From contig MABC01000026.1 of the NCBI GenBank assembly GCA_002162925.1, positions 1 through 59,710 on the forward strand: a DNA stretch of 59,710 nt, given 5' to 3'. The position numbers and the translations under genes were made by a program. The DNA is from Thalassotalea sp. 42_200_T64. GTDB lineage: Bacteria; Pseudomonadota; Gammaproteobacteria; Enterobacterales; Alteromonadaceae. The notes beneath the pieces are model-generated. The model saw only the letters and a program-made list of their open reading frames with translations. It was not told where the DNA came from and made no database searches. Positions within the stretch are counted from its first letter, which is position 1, and each line of letters starts with the position of its first letter. This document shows, piece after piece, positions 1 to 6,627 of this stretch.

Positions 1-39
1 GGGTCTTATACAAAAGATACCCAGAACAGCACGAAGCAT
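1..39 (-). CDS. Possible start of a gene running off the left edge (partial)
   Basis: A strong Shine-Dalgarno GGAGGT (minus strand, 57-52) lies downstream of the small membrane protein gene. An ATG at 39-37 then stays open to the window edge (MLRAVLGIFC...). A GTG at 44-42 has better spacing (7 nt) to this site but gives only a 12-residue peptide. No product can be recognised. The ribosome-binding site is clear, but which start it serves is not. Confidence 0.25.
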   Translation of the reverse strand, partial: MLRAVLGIFCIRP

Positions 40-64
40 TTCACTGTTAATACCTCCCGAAAAA

Positions 65-355
65 TTACCTGCTCTTAAGTGAAGTCAATCGATCATCTTC
101 ACTGTGTTTAGGTACTAGTGCTCCAGCAGCGGCTCTCGTTACGAAATTTTTGTTTAACCTGTTATTTTCAGTGCTGTGTTTATTGCCCAGAACAAACACG
201 ATAAAGGGCACACAATAAGTTAATATAGCCGGCACTATTCGAATATTTTCACTGCCAAATAATGAATCAAATTGATTTATCATCAATAGAATAGTGCCTA
301 CCGCTAAAGCTACGATAAGAGCCTTTACATAGATAAAATTACGCCTGTTGATCAT
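65..355 (-). CDS. nrtS: NrtS-like two-helix membrane protein
   Basis: This 96-residue protein has two predicted membrane helices, around residues 9-27 and 38-56. The core pattern ALIVALAVGTILLMINQFD, followed about 15 residues on by LTYCVPFIV, matches what I recall of the NrtS nitrate/nitrite transporter family, whose members are usually 70-95 residues. The charged C-terminal tail (about residues 60-96) would be cytoplasmic or periplasmic. It starts 3 bp after the stop of the broken flavoprotein gene on the same strand, with no strong ribosome-binding site, so it may have been translated by coupling. No nitrate assimilation genes are visible, so transport of nitrate or nitrite here is a family-based inference only. 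Confidence 0.65.
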   Translation of the reverse strand: MINRRNFIYVKALIVALAVGTILLMINQFDSLFGSENIRIVPAILTYCVPFIVFVLGNKHSTENNRLNKNFVTRAAAGALVPKHSEDDRLTSLKSR

Positions 356-358
356 TAA

Positions 359-1553
359 TTAAACCACTAATTTTATGGCATGCTCGTTCACCATAGTAAC
401 TTCGCTAATGTGATTGTTATCTAGGCTTAATTGGTCTCTGGCATCTCTTAACGCGGTACGTAATCCTTCTTCAATCACCGGGTGATAAAACGGCATGGTG
501 AGCATTTTTTGAATACTAAGTTGTTGCTGTTTCGCCCAGGCTAAAAGATGGCCGATATGTTCGGCGGCAGGGCCGAACATTTCAGCACCTAAAAATTCAC
601 CTGAATGCTTATCGGCATAAACCTTTAGTAGACCTTTATTTTTTGCCGATCACACGACTGCGTCCCTGGCCTTCAAAGCTTACCGAGCCAACGACGAACT
701 CAGCACCGTCGCAATTGGCATATAAGGAATTTATTTGCGATAAATTCAAACCCACGCTGGCAACTTGTGGCTCAGTAAATACTACAGATAACGGCGCACG
801 TCTTTGTCCTTCGGCAACTGCCGGATATGTACCGGCGTTGCTGCCGGCAATTTTTCCATCATCGGCAGCTTCGTGTAATAGCGTTAACGTGTTGTTGGCA
901 TCACCAGCGACAAAAATATGATCGACAGACGTTTGTAGCGTTAACTGATCAAACACAGGAGTCTGCTTGTTATCAAGCAATATACCGGTATTTTCCAAAC
1001 CTAAGTTATCAACATTTGCTTTTCGCCCAGTCGCGGCCAGCACATATTGAAACATTTCGCTGGTTGCTTTACCGGCTTTATCCAGATAAATCACTTCTAC
1101 GCCATTATCTTTTTCTATTGTGCTTATCACCCGCGCTTTGGCATTAAAATAAAACTCTTCATTAAAGGTTTTTTCAGTATAGCGGCGCATTTCTTCATCA
1201 AAAAGGTTTGCCACTGAACCACTGCGGCCAAACACTTTAACCTTCACGCCCAAGCGACTTAATGCTTGTCCTAACTCTAAACCAATAACCCCTGGTCCAA
1301 ATACGGCAACAGATTCGGGTAAATCGTTTAGTTCAAATAAGCTATCGTTGGTTAACAAGCGATCACCAGCTGCCGCCAAAAATTCAGGGAGGTCTGGTCG
1401 AGATCCGGTAGCAATCACGATGCGTTTTGCAATGACCTCAGTATGATCATCAATCAGTAATACACTATCACTATATTGACTTGCCGCGCGATAAGCGCCC
1501 ATGCCAGCTGTGCCGCTACCAATAATGGCAACATCTACATTTCTTGTTTGCAT
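359..1553 (-). pseudogene. Dihydrolipoyl dehydrogenase-like flavoprotein, broken by an internal deletion and a frameshift
   Basis: The start ATG at 1553 has AGGACG as ribosome-binding site and begins [17 protein letters not shown], an FAD-binding Rossmann fold of the soluble dihydrolipoyl dehydrogenase/mercuric reductase-like family (usually about 470-480 residues). Two lesions are visible. After residue 34 (SVLLI) the sequence jumps in frame to [19 protein letters not shown], which normally lies about 100 residues later. This removes the CxxxxC redox-active disulfide segment. Near 640-645 a run of six A (minus strand) where five would keep the frame shifts the reading frame after SRVIGK. The C-terminal dimerisation part ([28 protein letters not shown]) follows in another frame and ends at 359. 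The NAD-binding part ([11 protein letters not shown]) is intact. Without the disulfide it could not act as a normal oxidoreductase, so I call it a pseudogene. Confidence 0.85.
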
Positions 1554-1666
1554 AATTAACGTCCTAATTAATATAATCAAAAACGCCATAACAAAGGCTA
1601 CTGAACGTCTAAACCTTGCCACCATTTGTCTATTATCGAGTTGTCTGGCGAGTTCGCCTTAAAAAG

Positions 1667-1698
1667 GCGTTGCTACCTAATACATACAGTAGCAACGC
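1667..1698 (-). terminator. Intrinsic terminator of the alpha/beta hydrolase gene
   Basis: A perfect 10-bp stem GCGTTGCTAC/GTAGCAACGC with a 12-nt loop is followed on the minus strand by CTTTTTAAGG. It lies just downstream of the hydrolase stop at 1707 and separates it from the broken flavoprotein gene. Confidence 0.8.
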
Positions 1699-1706
1699 AA
1701 AGGAAG

Positions 1707-2714
1707 TTATTTATTATTTCCCATAAACTTAAGGATATGGCTGGCAATCACATCGCCGTCTTCTTCTAAAGCAAAGTGGCCGGTATCAAGAATATGAAAA
1801 TCTAAATTTTTCAAATCACGTTTGTATGGATGGGCGCCTTCTTCTGGGAAGATGTAGTCACCTTTACCCCACACTAATAACGTTGGTGGTTGGTACTCTC
1901 TAAAATACGCTTGCCATTCTGGGTAAAGCGCCGGGTTGGTGCTGTACGAGTAAAATAATTCTAATTGGATCTCTTTGTTACCGGGACGATCTAACTTCGC
2001 TTGGTCAACAATCCAGTTATCCGGGCTGATCGTTTGTTTATTACGGGTGCCATTAGTATATTGCCACTCAGTCGCACCTATGGTTAACAATGCATCTTGT
2101 AAAGCTTTACCATTTTCAGCGCTTTTGTCTTGCCAATAGGCTTTTATTGGCTGCCAAAAGTCACGTAACCCTTCATCGTAGGCATTACCATTTTGAATGA
2201 TCAAGCCTTCTACTCTTTCCGGATGAGCCGCCGCTATTCTAAAGCCAATTGGCGCGCCGTAATCCATCACATACATGGTGTACTCTGTCGCGCCGACTTT
2301 CGCTAAAAATGCATCGGTGATTTTCGCCAAGTTATCAAAACTGTATTCAAACTCATTCAATGCCGGCATCGAGCTATTACCAAAGCCTGGATAATCGGGT
2401 GCAATGACATGATATTTCTCAGACAATTTAGGAATGAGATCACGATACATATGTGATGAAGTTGGAAAACCATGTAACAGCACAATGGTGCGTTCGTTTT
2501 CAACTCCGGCTTCACGATAAAAAATATCCTGCTCTTGCACCTTGATGGTTTTGTGTAATGTTTGTCCGGCTTGAGCTGCGTTGATACCGCCAAAACCGAA
2601 CATTAATACGCCAGCCGACGCGATTAAATAGCTTTTTACCATGCCGTAATTTGGGCCTTTATTTTGGCCTTTATTTTGGCCGATATTTTTTACTGTATTT
2701 AAAAGAGTGTTCAT
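1707..2714 (-). CDS. Secreted alpha/beta hydrolase with an aspartate nucleophile (epoxide hydrolase / haloalkane dehalogenase-like)
   Basis: This is a 335-residue alpha/beta hydrolase. The N-terminus is unusual: about 24 residues with an NKGQNKGPN repeat precede Met25, which starts a clear signal peptide (25-49, ending NAAQA). Translation could begin at Met25, although the upstream ATG has AGGACA as ribosome-binding site. The oxyanion-hole motif HGFP lies at 81-84. The nucleophile elbow reads VMDYGAP with Asp151 where esterases carry Ser, which groups it with epoxide hydrolases and dehalogenases. The catalytic His is likely His313 (DTGHFALEE). The substrate is unknown. It sits 25 bp downstream of the glutaredoxin gene on the same strand, probably in one transcript controlled by the divergent LysR regulator. 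Confidence 0.8.
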   Translation of the reverse strand: MNTLLNTVKNIGQNKGQNKGPNYGMVKSYLIASAGVLMFGFGGINAAQAGQTLHKTIKVQEQDIFYREAGVENERTIVLLHGFPTSSHMYRDLIPKLSEKYHVIAPDYPGFGNSSMPALNEFEYSFDNLAKITDAFLAKVGATEYTMYVMDYGAPIGFRIAAAHPERVEGLIIQNGNAYDEGLRDFWQPIKAYWQDKSAENGKALQDALLTIGATEWQYTNGTRNKQTISPDNWIVDQAKLDRPGNKEIQLELFYSYSTNPALYPEWQAYFREYQPPTLLVWGKGDYIFPEEGAHPYKRDLKNLDFHILDTGHFALEEDGDVIASHILKFMGNNK

Positions 2715-2739
2715 TTTAATTGTCCTATTCAGTATAAAT

Positions 2740-2994
2740 TTAAATTTTGCTTGGTGTTGCTAATAAACCGTGTTGCTCTGTTGCCAGTAGTTCAGTAAAA
2801 CCGCCTATCGACTTACCATCGATAAATATTTGTGGATACGTTCTGCCTGAAGTTCTTGCGTGCAATTGTTTAATGTTCTCAGGGTTTTGATAAACATCAT
2901 GTTCAACAAAATCCAGATCGTTATTGGTTAATAACCGCTTTGCATGGGTGCAGTAACCACAGCCTGGTCTGGTATAGATCTCTATGTTTGACAT
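2740..2994 (-). CDS. grxC: Glutaredoxin (GrxC/Grx3 class)
   Basis: This 84-residue single-domain glutaredoxin has the thioredoxin-fold start [12 protein letters not shown] with redox cysteines at 12 and 15 (CGYC), the cis-proline motif TYPQIFIDG and the glutathione-binding GGFTEL. The length is typical of GrxC. It would reduce disulfides and glutathione mixed disulfides in the cytoplasm. It is the first gene of a likely grxC-hydrolase operon divergent from a LysR-type gene. The start has a purine-rich ribosome-binding site (GAGAGGCAGAG). This may be an accessory copy, because the main grxC of gammaproteobacteria usually sits near secB. Confidence 0.9.
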   Translation of the reverse strand: MSNIEIYTRPGCGYCTHAKRLLTNNDLDFVEHDVYQNPENIKQLHARTSGRTYPQIFIDGKSIGGFTELLATEQHGLLATPSKI

Positions 2995-3100
2995 TGCTCT
3001 GCCTCTCCCTCGTGATTGCCGTTGTTAAAGGCTGTTTGTGTTTCGATGGTGTTATTATCCACATCAATGGAGTATTGATAAATAGGGTTGATATTAAATG

Positions 3101-3123
3101 ATTGTCAACATAGTATTGACAAT
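3101..3123. promoter_or_regulatory. Palindromic operator, probable LysR binding site
   Basis: A perfect inverted repeat ATTGTCAA-N7-TTGACAAT contains the T-N11-A pattern of LysR-type regulators. It sits 20 bp before the lysR-type start codon and about 105 bp from the divergent glutaredoxin start, the usual place for an autoregulatory and divergent-control site. The motif is seen directly; binding is inferred. Confidence 0.65.
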
Positions 3124-3143
3124 GGGTTGGTTGGAGAATATTA

Positions 3144-4037
3144 ATGGATACCTTAGACGGATTAAAAACAGTGATTGCAGTGGTGGAAACCAACTCATTT
3201 ACGGCGGCGAGTGACAGGCTTGGCATATCAAAAGCCTTAGTCAGTAAATATGTGGGTGAAGTCGAGAGTAAGCTGGGGATCCGGTTATTTAATCGTACTA
3301 CCAGACAGTTGGCGTTAACCGATGCTGGTCGACGTTATTACCAACAATCGGTGGTATTACTCGACCAGTTTAGCGCCATGGTCGATAATGTCACCGGTGA
3401 GCAAACGAACCCTAGAGGTTTATTAAGAGTGAGTGCCCCGGTGACTTTTGGTGAGATGCAGTTAGCGCCGTTATTGCCAAAGTTTTTAGCCTTATACCCA
3501 GACTTACAGATAGAGCTAATTCTCACCAATGGCGCCATAGATATGCTGGAAGAAGGCATCGATGTTCGTTTGCGCATTGGCGGCGTTGATGATTCCAACA
3601 TGATAGCCCGGCACCTAAAAACCTTCCCGTTGATATTATCAGCATCGCCTGATTATATTAAACAACATGGTTTAGCGACAACACCCGAGCAAGTGGCGAC
3701 GCATCGCTGCATCATTGATAGCAATTTTCGCATTGGCAAGCAATGGCCAATTATTTCACCTACGGGCACTAGCGATACCATCAATGTCAGCTCGGCAATT
3801 GCCGCGAATAGTCCACAAGCGGTACGGGAAATTGCCATTGCCGGTGGTGGTATTGCGATGACCCCGGCATTCATTGTGGAGGACGCCATCAGTGATGGTC
3901 GATTAGTGCCGATACTGCCGGAATATACGACGTTAGAGTTCGGTCTTTTTGCCATTTACCCGCATCGAAAATACGTTGCCAAAAAGGTGCGGTGTTTTAT
4001 TGATTTTACCTTGCAGCATTTTCAAAAAATAGCTTAA
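3144..4037 (+). CDS. LysR-family transcriptional regulator
   Basis: This 297-residue LysR-type regulator has an N-terminal winged helix-turn-helix at about 1-60 (DTLDGLKTVIAVVETNSFTA, SDRLGISKALVSKYVGEVE, LGIRLFNRTTRQLALT) and a periplasmic-binding-protein-like effector domain from about 90 to 290. Length and layout are ordinary for the CrgA-like group. GGAG lies 8 nt before the ATG. It is divergent from glutaredoxin and the alpha/beta hydrolase, which are its most likely targets through the palindrome in the shared intergenic region. The inducer cannot be read from the sequence. An electrophile or oxidant would fit the target genes, but that is only a guess. Confidence 0.92.
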   Translation: MDTLDGLKTVIAVVETNSFTAASDRLGISKALVSKYVGEVESKLGIRLFNRTTRQLALTDAGRRYYQQSVVLLDQFSAMVDNVTGEQTNPRGLLRVSAPVTFGEMQLAPLLPKFLALYPDLQIELILTNGAIDMLEEGIDVRLRIGGVDDSNMIARHLKTFPLILSASPDYIKQHGLATTPEQVATHRCIIDSNFRIGKQWPIISPTGTSDTINVSSAIAANSPQAVREIAIAGGGIAMTPAFIVEDAISDGRLVPILPEYTTLEFGLFAIYPHRKYVAKKVRCFIDFTLQHFQKIA

Positions 4038-4052
4038 ACAGTTAAGTCATAG

Positions 4053-4097
4053 CAATTTGATTAACCATAAAAAATGAGCAAATATTTAATCAACTTG
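4053..4097. repeat. REP-like inverted repeat (TTGATTAA family), copy 1
   Basis: The arms CAATTTGATTAA (4053-4064) and TTAATCAACTTG (4086-4097) flank a 21-nt centre. The same arms recur at 14487-14530. Both copies sit between convergent genes, where they may act as bidirectional terminators. Confidence 0.6.
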
Positions 4098-4109
4098 GGA
4101 TCAGTACTA

Positions 4110-4290
4110 TTACACTAACGGCAAGTGTAATGTTACTTGTAGGCCACCTTCAGGGTGATTGCTTAAGTTAATTTTGCCATTGTGTGCATCAATAATTTCC
4201 CGGCAAATACTTAATCCTATGCCGCTTGCTGGTGTACCGATAGCGAGTGTGAAACTCAGATGATCAATAACCCAAAGATAATATCGAAAC
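4110..4290 (-). pseudogene. 3' remnant of a sensor histidine kinase gene
   Basis: Read on the minus strand, this stretch encodes GIGLSICREIIDAHNG followed by KINLSNHPEGGLQVTLHLPLV and a stop at 4112-4110. That is the G2 box and C-terminal end of a HATPase_c domain. Upstream the similarity fades within about 60 bp (LSFTLAIGTPAS is not convincing) and no start, dimerisation domain or N/G1 boxes are present. It is therefore a truncated relic, probably left by a deletion that joined it to the phosphatase region. The translation is seen directly; loss of the rest is inferred. Confidence 0.7.
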
Positions 4291-4329
4291 TTCCTTGGGC
4301 ATAACCATCAGTTAATTGCATACAAAGCG

Positions 4330-5397
4330 TTAATCATGCTCATCATGATGATACGGACTAATAGAGGATAAACGCATTTCTTGCTGAGTAAATATCTTGC
4401 CATCAATATCTTTTAGACTGAGTTTGATTGTTGGGTCCTTTTGCTGCCAGTCAATCAATAGCTCGCCATAATTCACCTTGCTGGTAAAATTTCCTACGCG
4501 GTGTTTGTTAGGACTTACGTCTTTCCACTCTTCTGTTAAACCTGAGCTAGTGATTTCCCATAATGGATAGTCGAGATTTTTTGAAACCATAGACATTTCT
4601 CCCCAATGGGTATCGCCACTAATAATCACCACACCGTTAACTTGATGTTTCTTGATTAAGGCGAAAAGACGTTCTCTATCGTAGGGAAAATTTGCCCACG
4701 ACTCCCAGCCAGTAAATTCCGCTAATAATTGTAAGCTTGAGCCGATGATTTTAATGGCCGAAGGTTTTTGTAGTTCATTTTCTAACCAACGCCATTGTGT
4801 TTCACCCAGCATCGACGCACCTTTTGATCTATTAGGTGCATATGGCCCCATGTTTTTGGGCTTACGTATTGTTTGATATTCGGTCATGCCAACATTGACT
4901 AATGGGTCTCTATTCCAGCGTAAATCAGGTAAAATGACATGAACTTTATGATGATTTTCACCGTACATATAAGCGGTATAAATGCCATCTTTTTGGGCAT
5001 AACGTGCTGAATTTTTGGGTTCTTGCCAAAAGTCCAGCATGAGTTTTCTCGCGTTTTCTTTTTGTGGGTACTCAGCACCTGCATCATTCTCACCAAAATC
5101 GTGATCATCCCAAATGGCGATAGTGGCGGTGGTTGAACGTAATGTTTTAATGCCGGGGTTTTTACCTAAGCGTTGATATTTATCGGCCATATCTTGCATG
5201 TTTGTAGTATCACCATAGATATTATCGCCAAGGAAAATAAACAGGTCTGCATTTTCGTCATTAATCGCATTTAAGATCGGCATGGCCTTATCTTGGTGTG
5301 AACATGAACCAAAGAGGATTTTTTGTGCTGTCGCTTGAGCCGGAGCGAATAGGCTTAAGCTAGCGGTTACTATTAGGGTAAATAGTAAAGGTTTCAT
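4330..5397 (-). CDS. phoD: PhoD-like alkaline phosphatase (secreted metallophosphatase)
   Basis: This 355-residue protein has a cleavable signal peptide (MKPLLFTLIVTASLSLFAPAQATA). The PhoD-type metal-binding motifs follow in order: GSCSHQ near the mature N-terminus, FLGDNIYGD, WDDHDFGEND and SGDTHWGEM. Family members hydrolyse phosphomonoesters or diesters outside the cytoplasm. It is shorter than Bacillus-type PhoD and lacks the N-terminal Ig-like domain, like the small PhoD forms common in marine proteobacteria. Its ATG overlaps the stop of the upstream phosphodiesterase-like gene by 1 bp (TAATG), so the two are translationally coupled. Expected to be phosphate-starvation induced through the receptor promoter upstream. 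Confidence 0.85.
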   Translation of the reverse strand: MKPLLFTLIVTASLSLFAPAQATAQKILFGSCSHQDKAMPILNAINDENADLFIFLGDNIYGDTTNMQDMADKYQRLGKNPGIKTLRSTTATIAIWDDHDFGENDAGAEYPQKENARKLMLDFWQEPKNSARYAQKDGIYTAYMYGENHHKVHVILPDLRWNRDPLVNVGMTEYQTIRKPKNMGPYAPNRSKGASMLGETQWRWLENELQKPSAIKIIGSSLQLLAEFTGWESWANFPYDRERLFALIKKHQVNGVVIISGDTHWGEMSMVSKNLDYPLWEITSSGLTEEWKDVSPNKHRVGNFTSKVNYGELLIDWQQKDPTIKLSLKDIDGKIFTQQEMRLSSISPYHHDEHD

Positions 5398-6533
5398 TAA
5401 AATACTTCCTTAATGATAGAGCCTGCTTGCGGATTGAAGGCTTGCGGATCTTCATTTAAAAGCGTTAAAGCGGTGGTCGCTATTTGATTTTGTTTAACTT
5501 CTTGCGTTGTTTTGACTTGTCCTCGTGCATTGACGCCGGGGCCCATCGCAGCAAACCAAATGTGCTCTGAGCCAATAATGCCGTTCGGAAATTGGGTAAG
5601 GTCTTTTAAGTAATTTTGTACGGCCAATTTTGAAGCATGGTGCTGCCAGTCTTCAGCATTACTTCCTCGGCCATGATCTGTGGTGATCATCAATATGGTG
5701 TTATCTTTATAACCCGGTGTGGTTTGTAAGGTGTGCCATAAATCGGCGATATATTTATCCGTTTGGTGCGCTGAGGTTAAATAGCTATCATAATGGCCAT
5801 CATGAGCAAAATCATCGGTTTCTCCTAAAGAAATTATCATCACTTTAGGTTTTTCAGTTAACAAATAATCTTTGGCGTAACGATAAGTAAAACTATCCAA
5901 TCTCACATTATGCCAAGGGCTAGGGATCTCCTGTTGTAATTGGTTTAGCAATGTAGCTTCAGCAGATAACGCATAACCCTGTGCTGGCATAAAGCCTGCG
6001 TTGACATGAAGCTTGCTGCGTTTGGCATTTAAGATAAAGGGGAAAACATCCCAACTACCAAACGCGGCAAGTTTATGATCATAGCTTGCTTTTTCATTTA
6101 ACCATTCTATAAATGATATTTGTGGGTTTGCTTTTTTTCCATTGCTATCTATCGAAGGATCAACAACACCGGTAAAAATTTCACTATAGCCGGGGTATGA
6201 AAAATGTAACTGGTTGGCAATAGACATGTTTGAGCCTATATTACGATTACCTATAACCATGCCCTCTTTGGCAACCGTCTGCCAAAAAAAAGGCATTAAT
6301 AATTGCCGACGTTTTTCTTCACTATCATGCCAAAATTTTTCTTTTAGCTGATGCCCTTCGCGAACAAACTTTTCATTGTCGATCAGAGCGGGATCCGCGC
6401 CAGAAAATAGCTCTTGCCAGCGAAGGCCGTCAATAGTCACTAAAATAAGGTTTTTATCGGCGGTTGCGTTTGCGCTGACATTAAATAAAGTCAGGGTGAG
6501 TAAAGTTAGTGTTAAGGAGCATAATTTTAACAT
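5397..6533 (-). CDS. Secreted alkaline phosphatase-superfamily phosphodiesterase/phosphatase
   Basis: The start is set at the ATG at 6533 (MLKLCSLTLTLLTLTLFNVSA), which opens a signal peptide. The frame stays open to a TTG at 6578, but that lies inside a terminator hairpin. An ATG at 6545 is the alternative. From 6533 the protein has about 378 residues. The alkaline phosphatase-superfamily core is visible: LVTIDGLRWQELFSGAD (first metal site), HFSYPGYSEIFTG (probable nucleophile Ser or Thr), GETDDFAHDGHYDSY and ITTDHGRG (metal ligands). This matches type I phosphodiesterase/nucleotide pyrophosphatase relatives rather than classical PhoA. Substrate not assignable. It lies between the TonB-dependent receptor and phoD on the same strand and is coupled to phoD by a 1-bp overlap. 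Confidence 0.8.
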   Translation of the reverse strand: MLKLCSLTLTLLTLTLFNVSANATADKNLILVTIDGLRWQELFSGADPALIDNEKFVREGHQLKEKFWHDSEEKRRQLLMPFFWQTVAKEGMVIGNRNIGSNMSIANQLHFSYPGYSEIFTGVVDPSIDSNGKKANPQISFIEWLNEKASYDHKLAAFGSWDVFPFILNAKRSKLHVNAGFMPAQGYALSAEATLLNQLQQEIPSPWHNVRLDSFTYRYAKDYLLTEKPKVMIISLGETDDFAHDGHYDSYLTSAHQTDKYIADLWHTLQTTPGYKDNTILMITTDHGRGSNAEDWQHHASKLAVQNYLKDLTQFPNGIIGSEHIWFAAMGPGVNARGQVKTTQEVKQNQIATTALTLLNEDPQAFNPQAGSIIKEVF

Positions 6534-6572
6534 GTGTTGATCCATTATTTGCAGATGAAAATGAAAATGAAA

Positions 6573-6597
6573 AGCCAAGCATTATTTATGCTTGGCT
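6573..6597 (-). terminator. Stem-loop terminator after the TonB-dependent receptor gene
   Basis: A perfect 10-bp stem AGCCAAGCAT/ATGCTTGGCT with a 5-nt loop is followed on the minus strand by a T-rich stretch (TTTCATTTTCATTTTC). It lies between the receptor stop (6628) and the next gene (6533) and may cause partial termination, giving more receptor than phosphatase transcript. Confidence 0.7.
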
Positions 6598-6627
6598 AAA
6601 AGTACATTGAGTCGATGGTGCTAACCT

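Noticed and set aside
643-1147. Plus-strand open frames opposite the flavoprotein pseudogene
   Set aside because: They are antisense to a recognisable flavoprotein reading frame, have no ribosome-binding site and resemble no protein.
6534-6578. N-terminal extension of the phosphodiesterase-like gene from TTG
   Set aside because: It lies in a terminator hairpin, and the signal peptide starts at the ATG at 6533.
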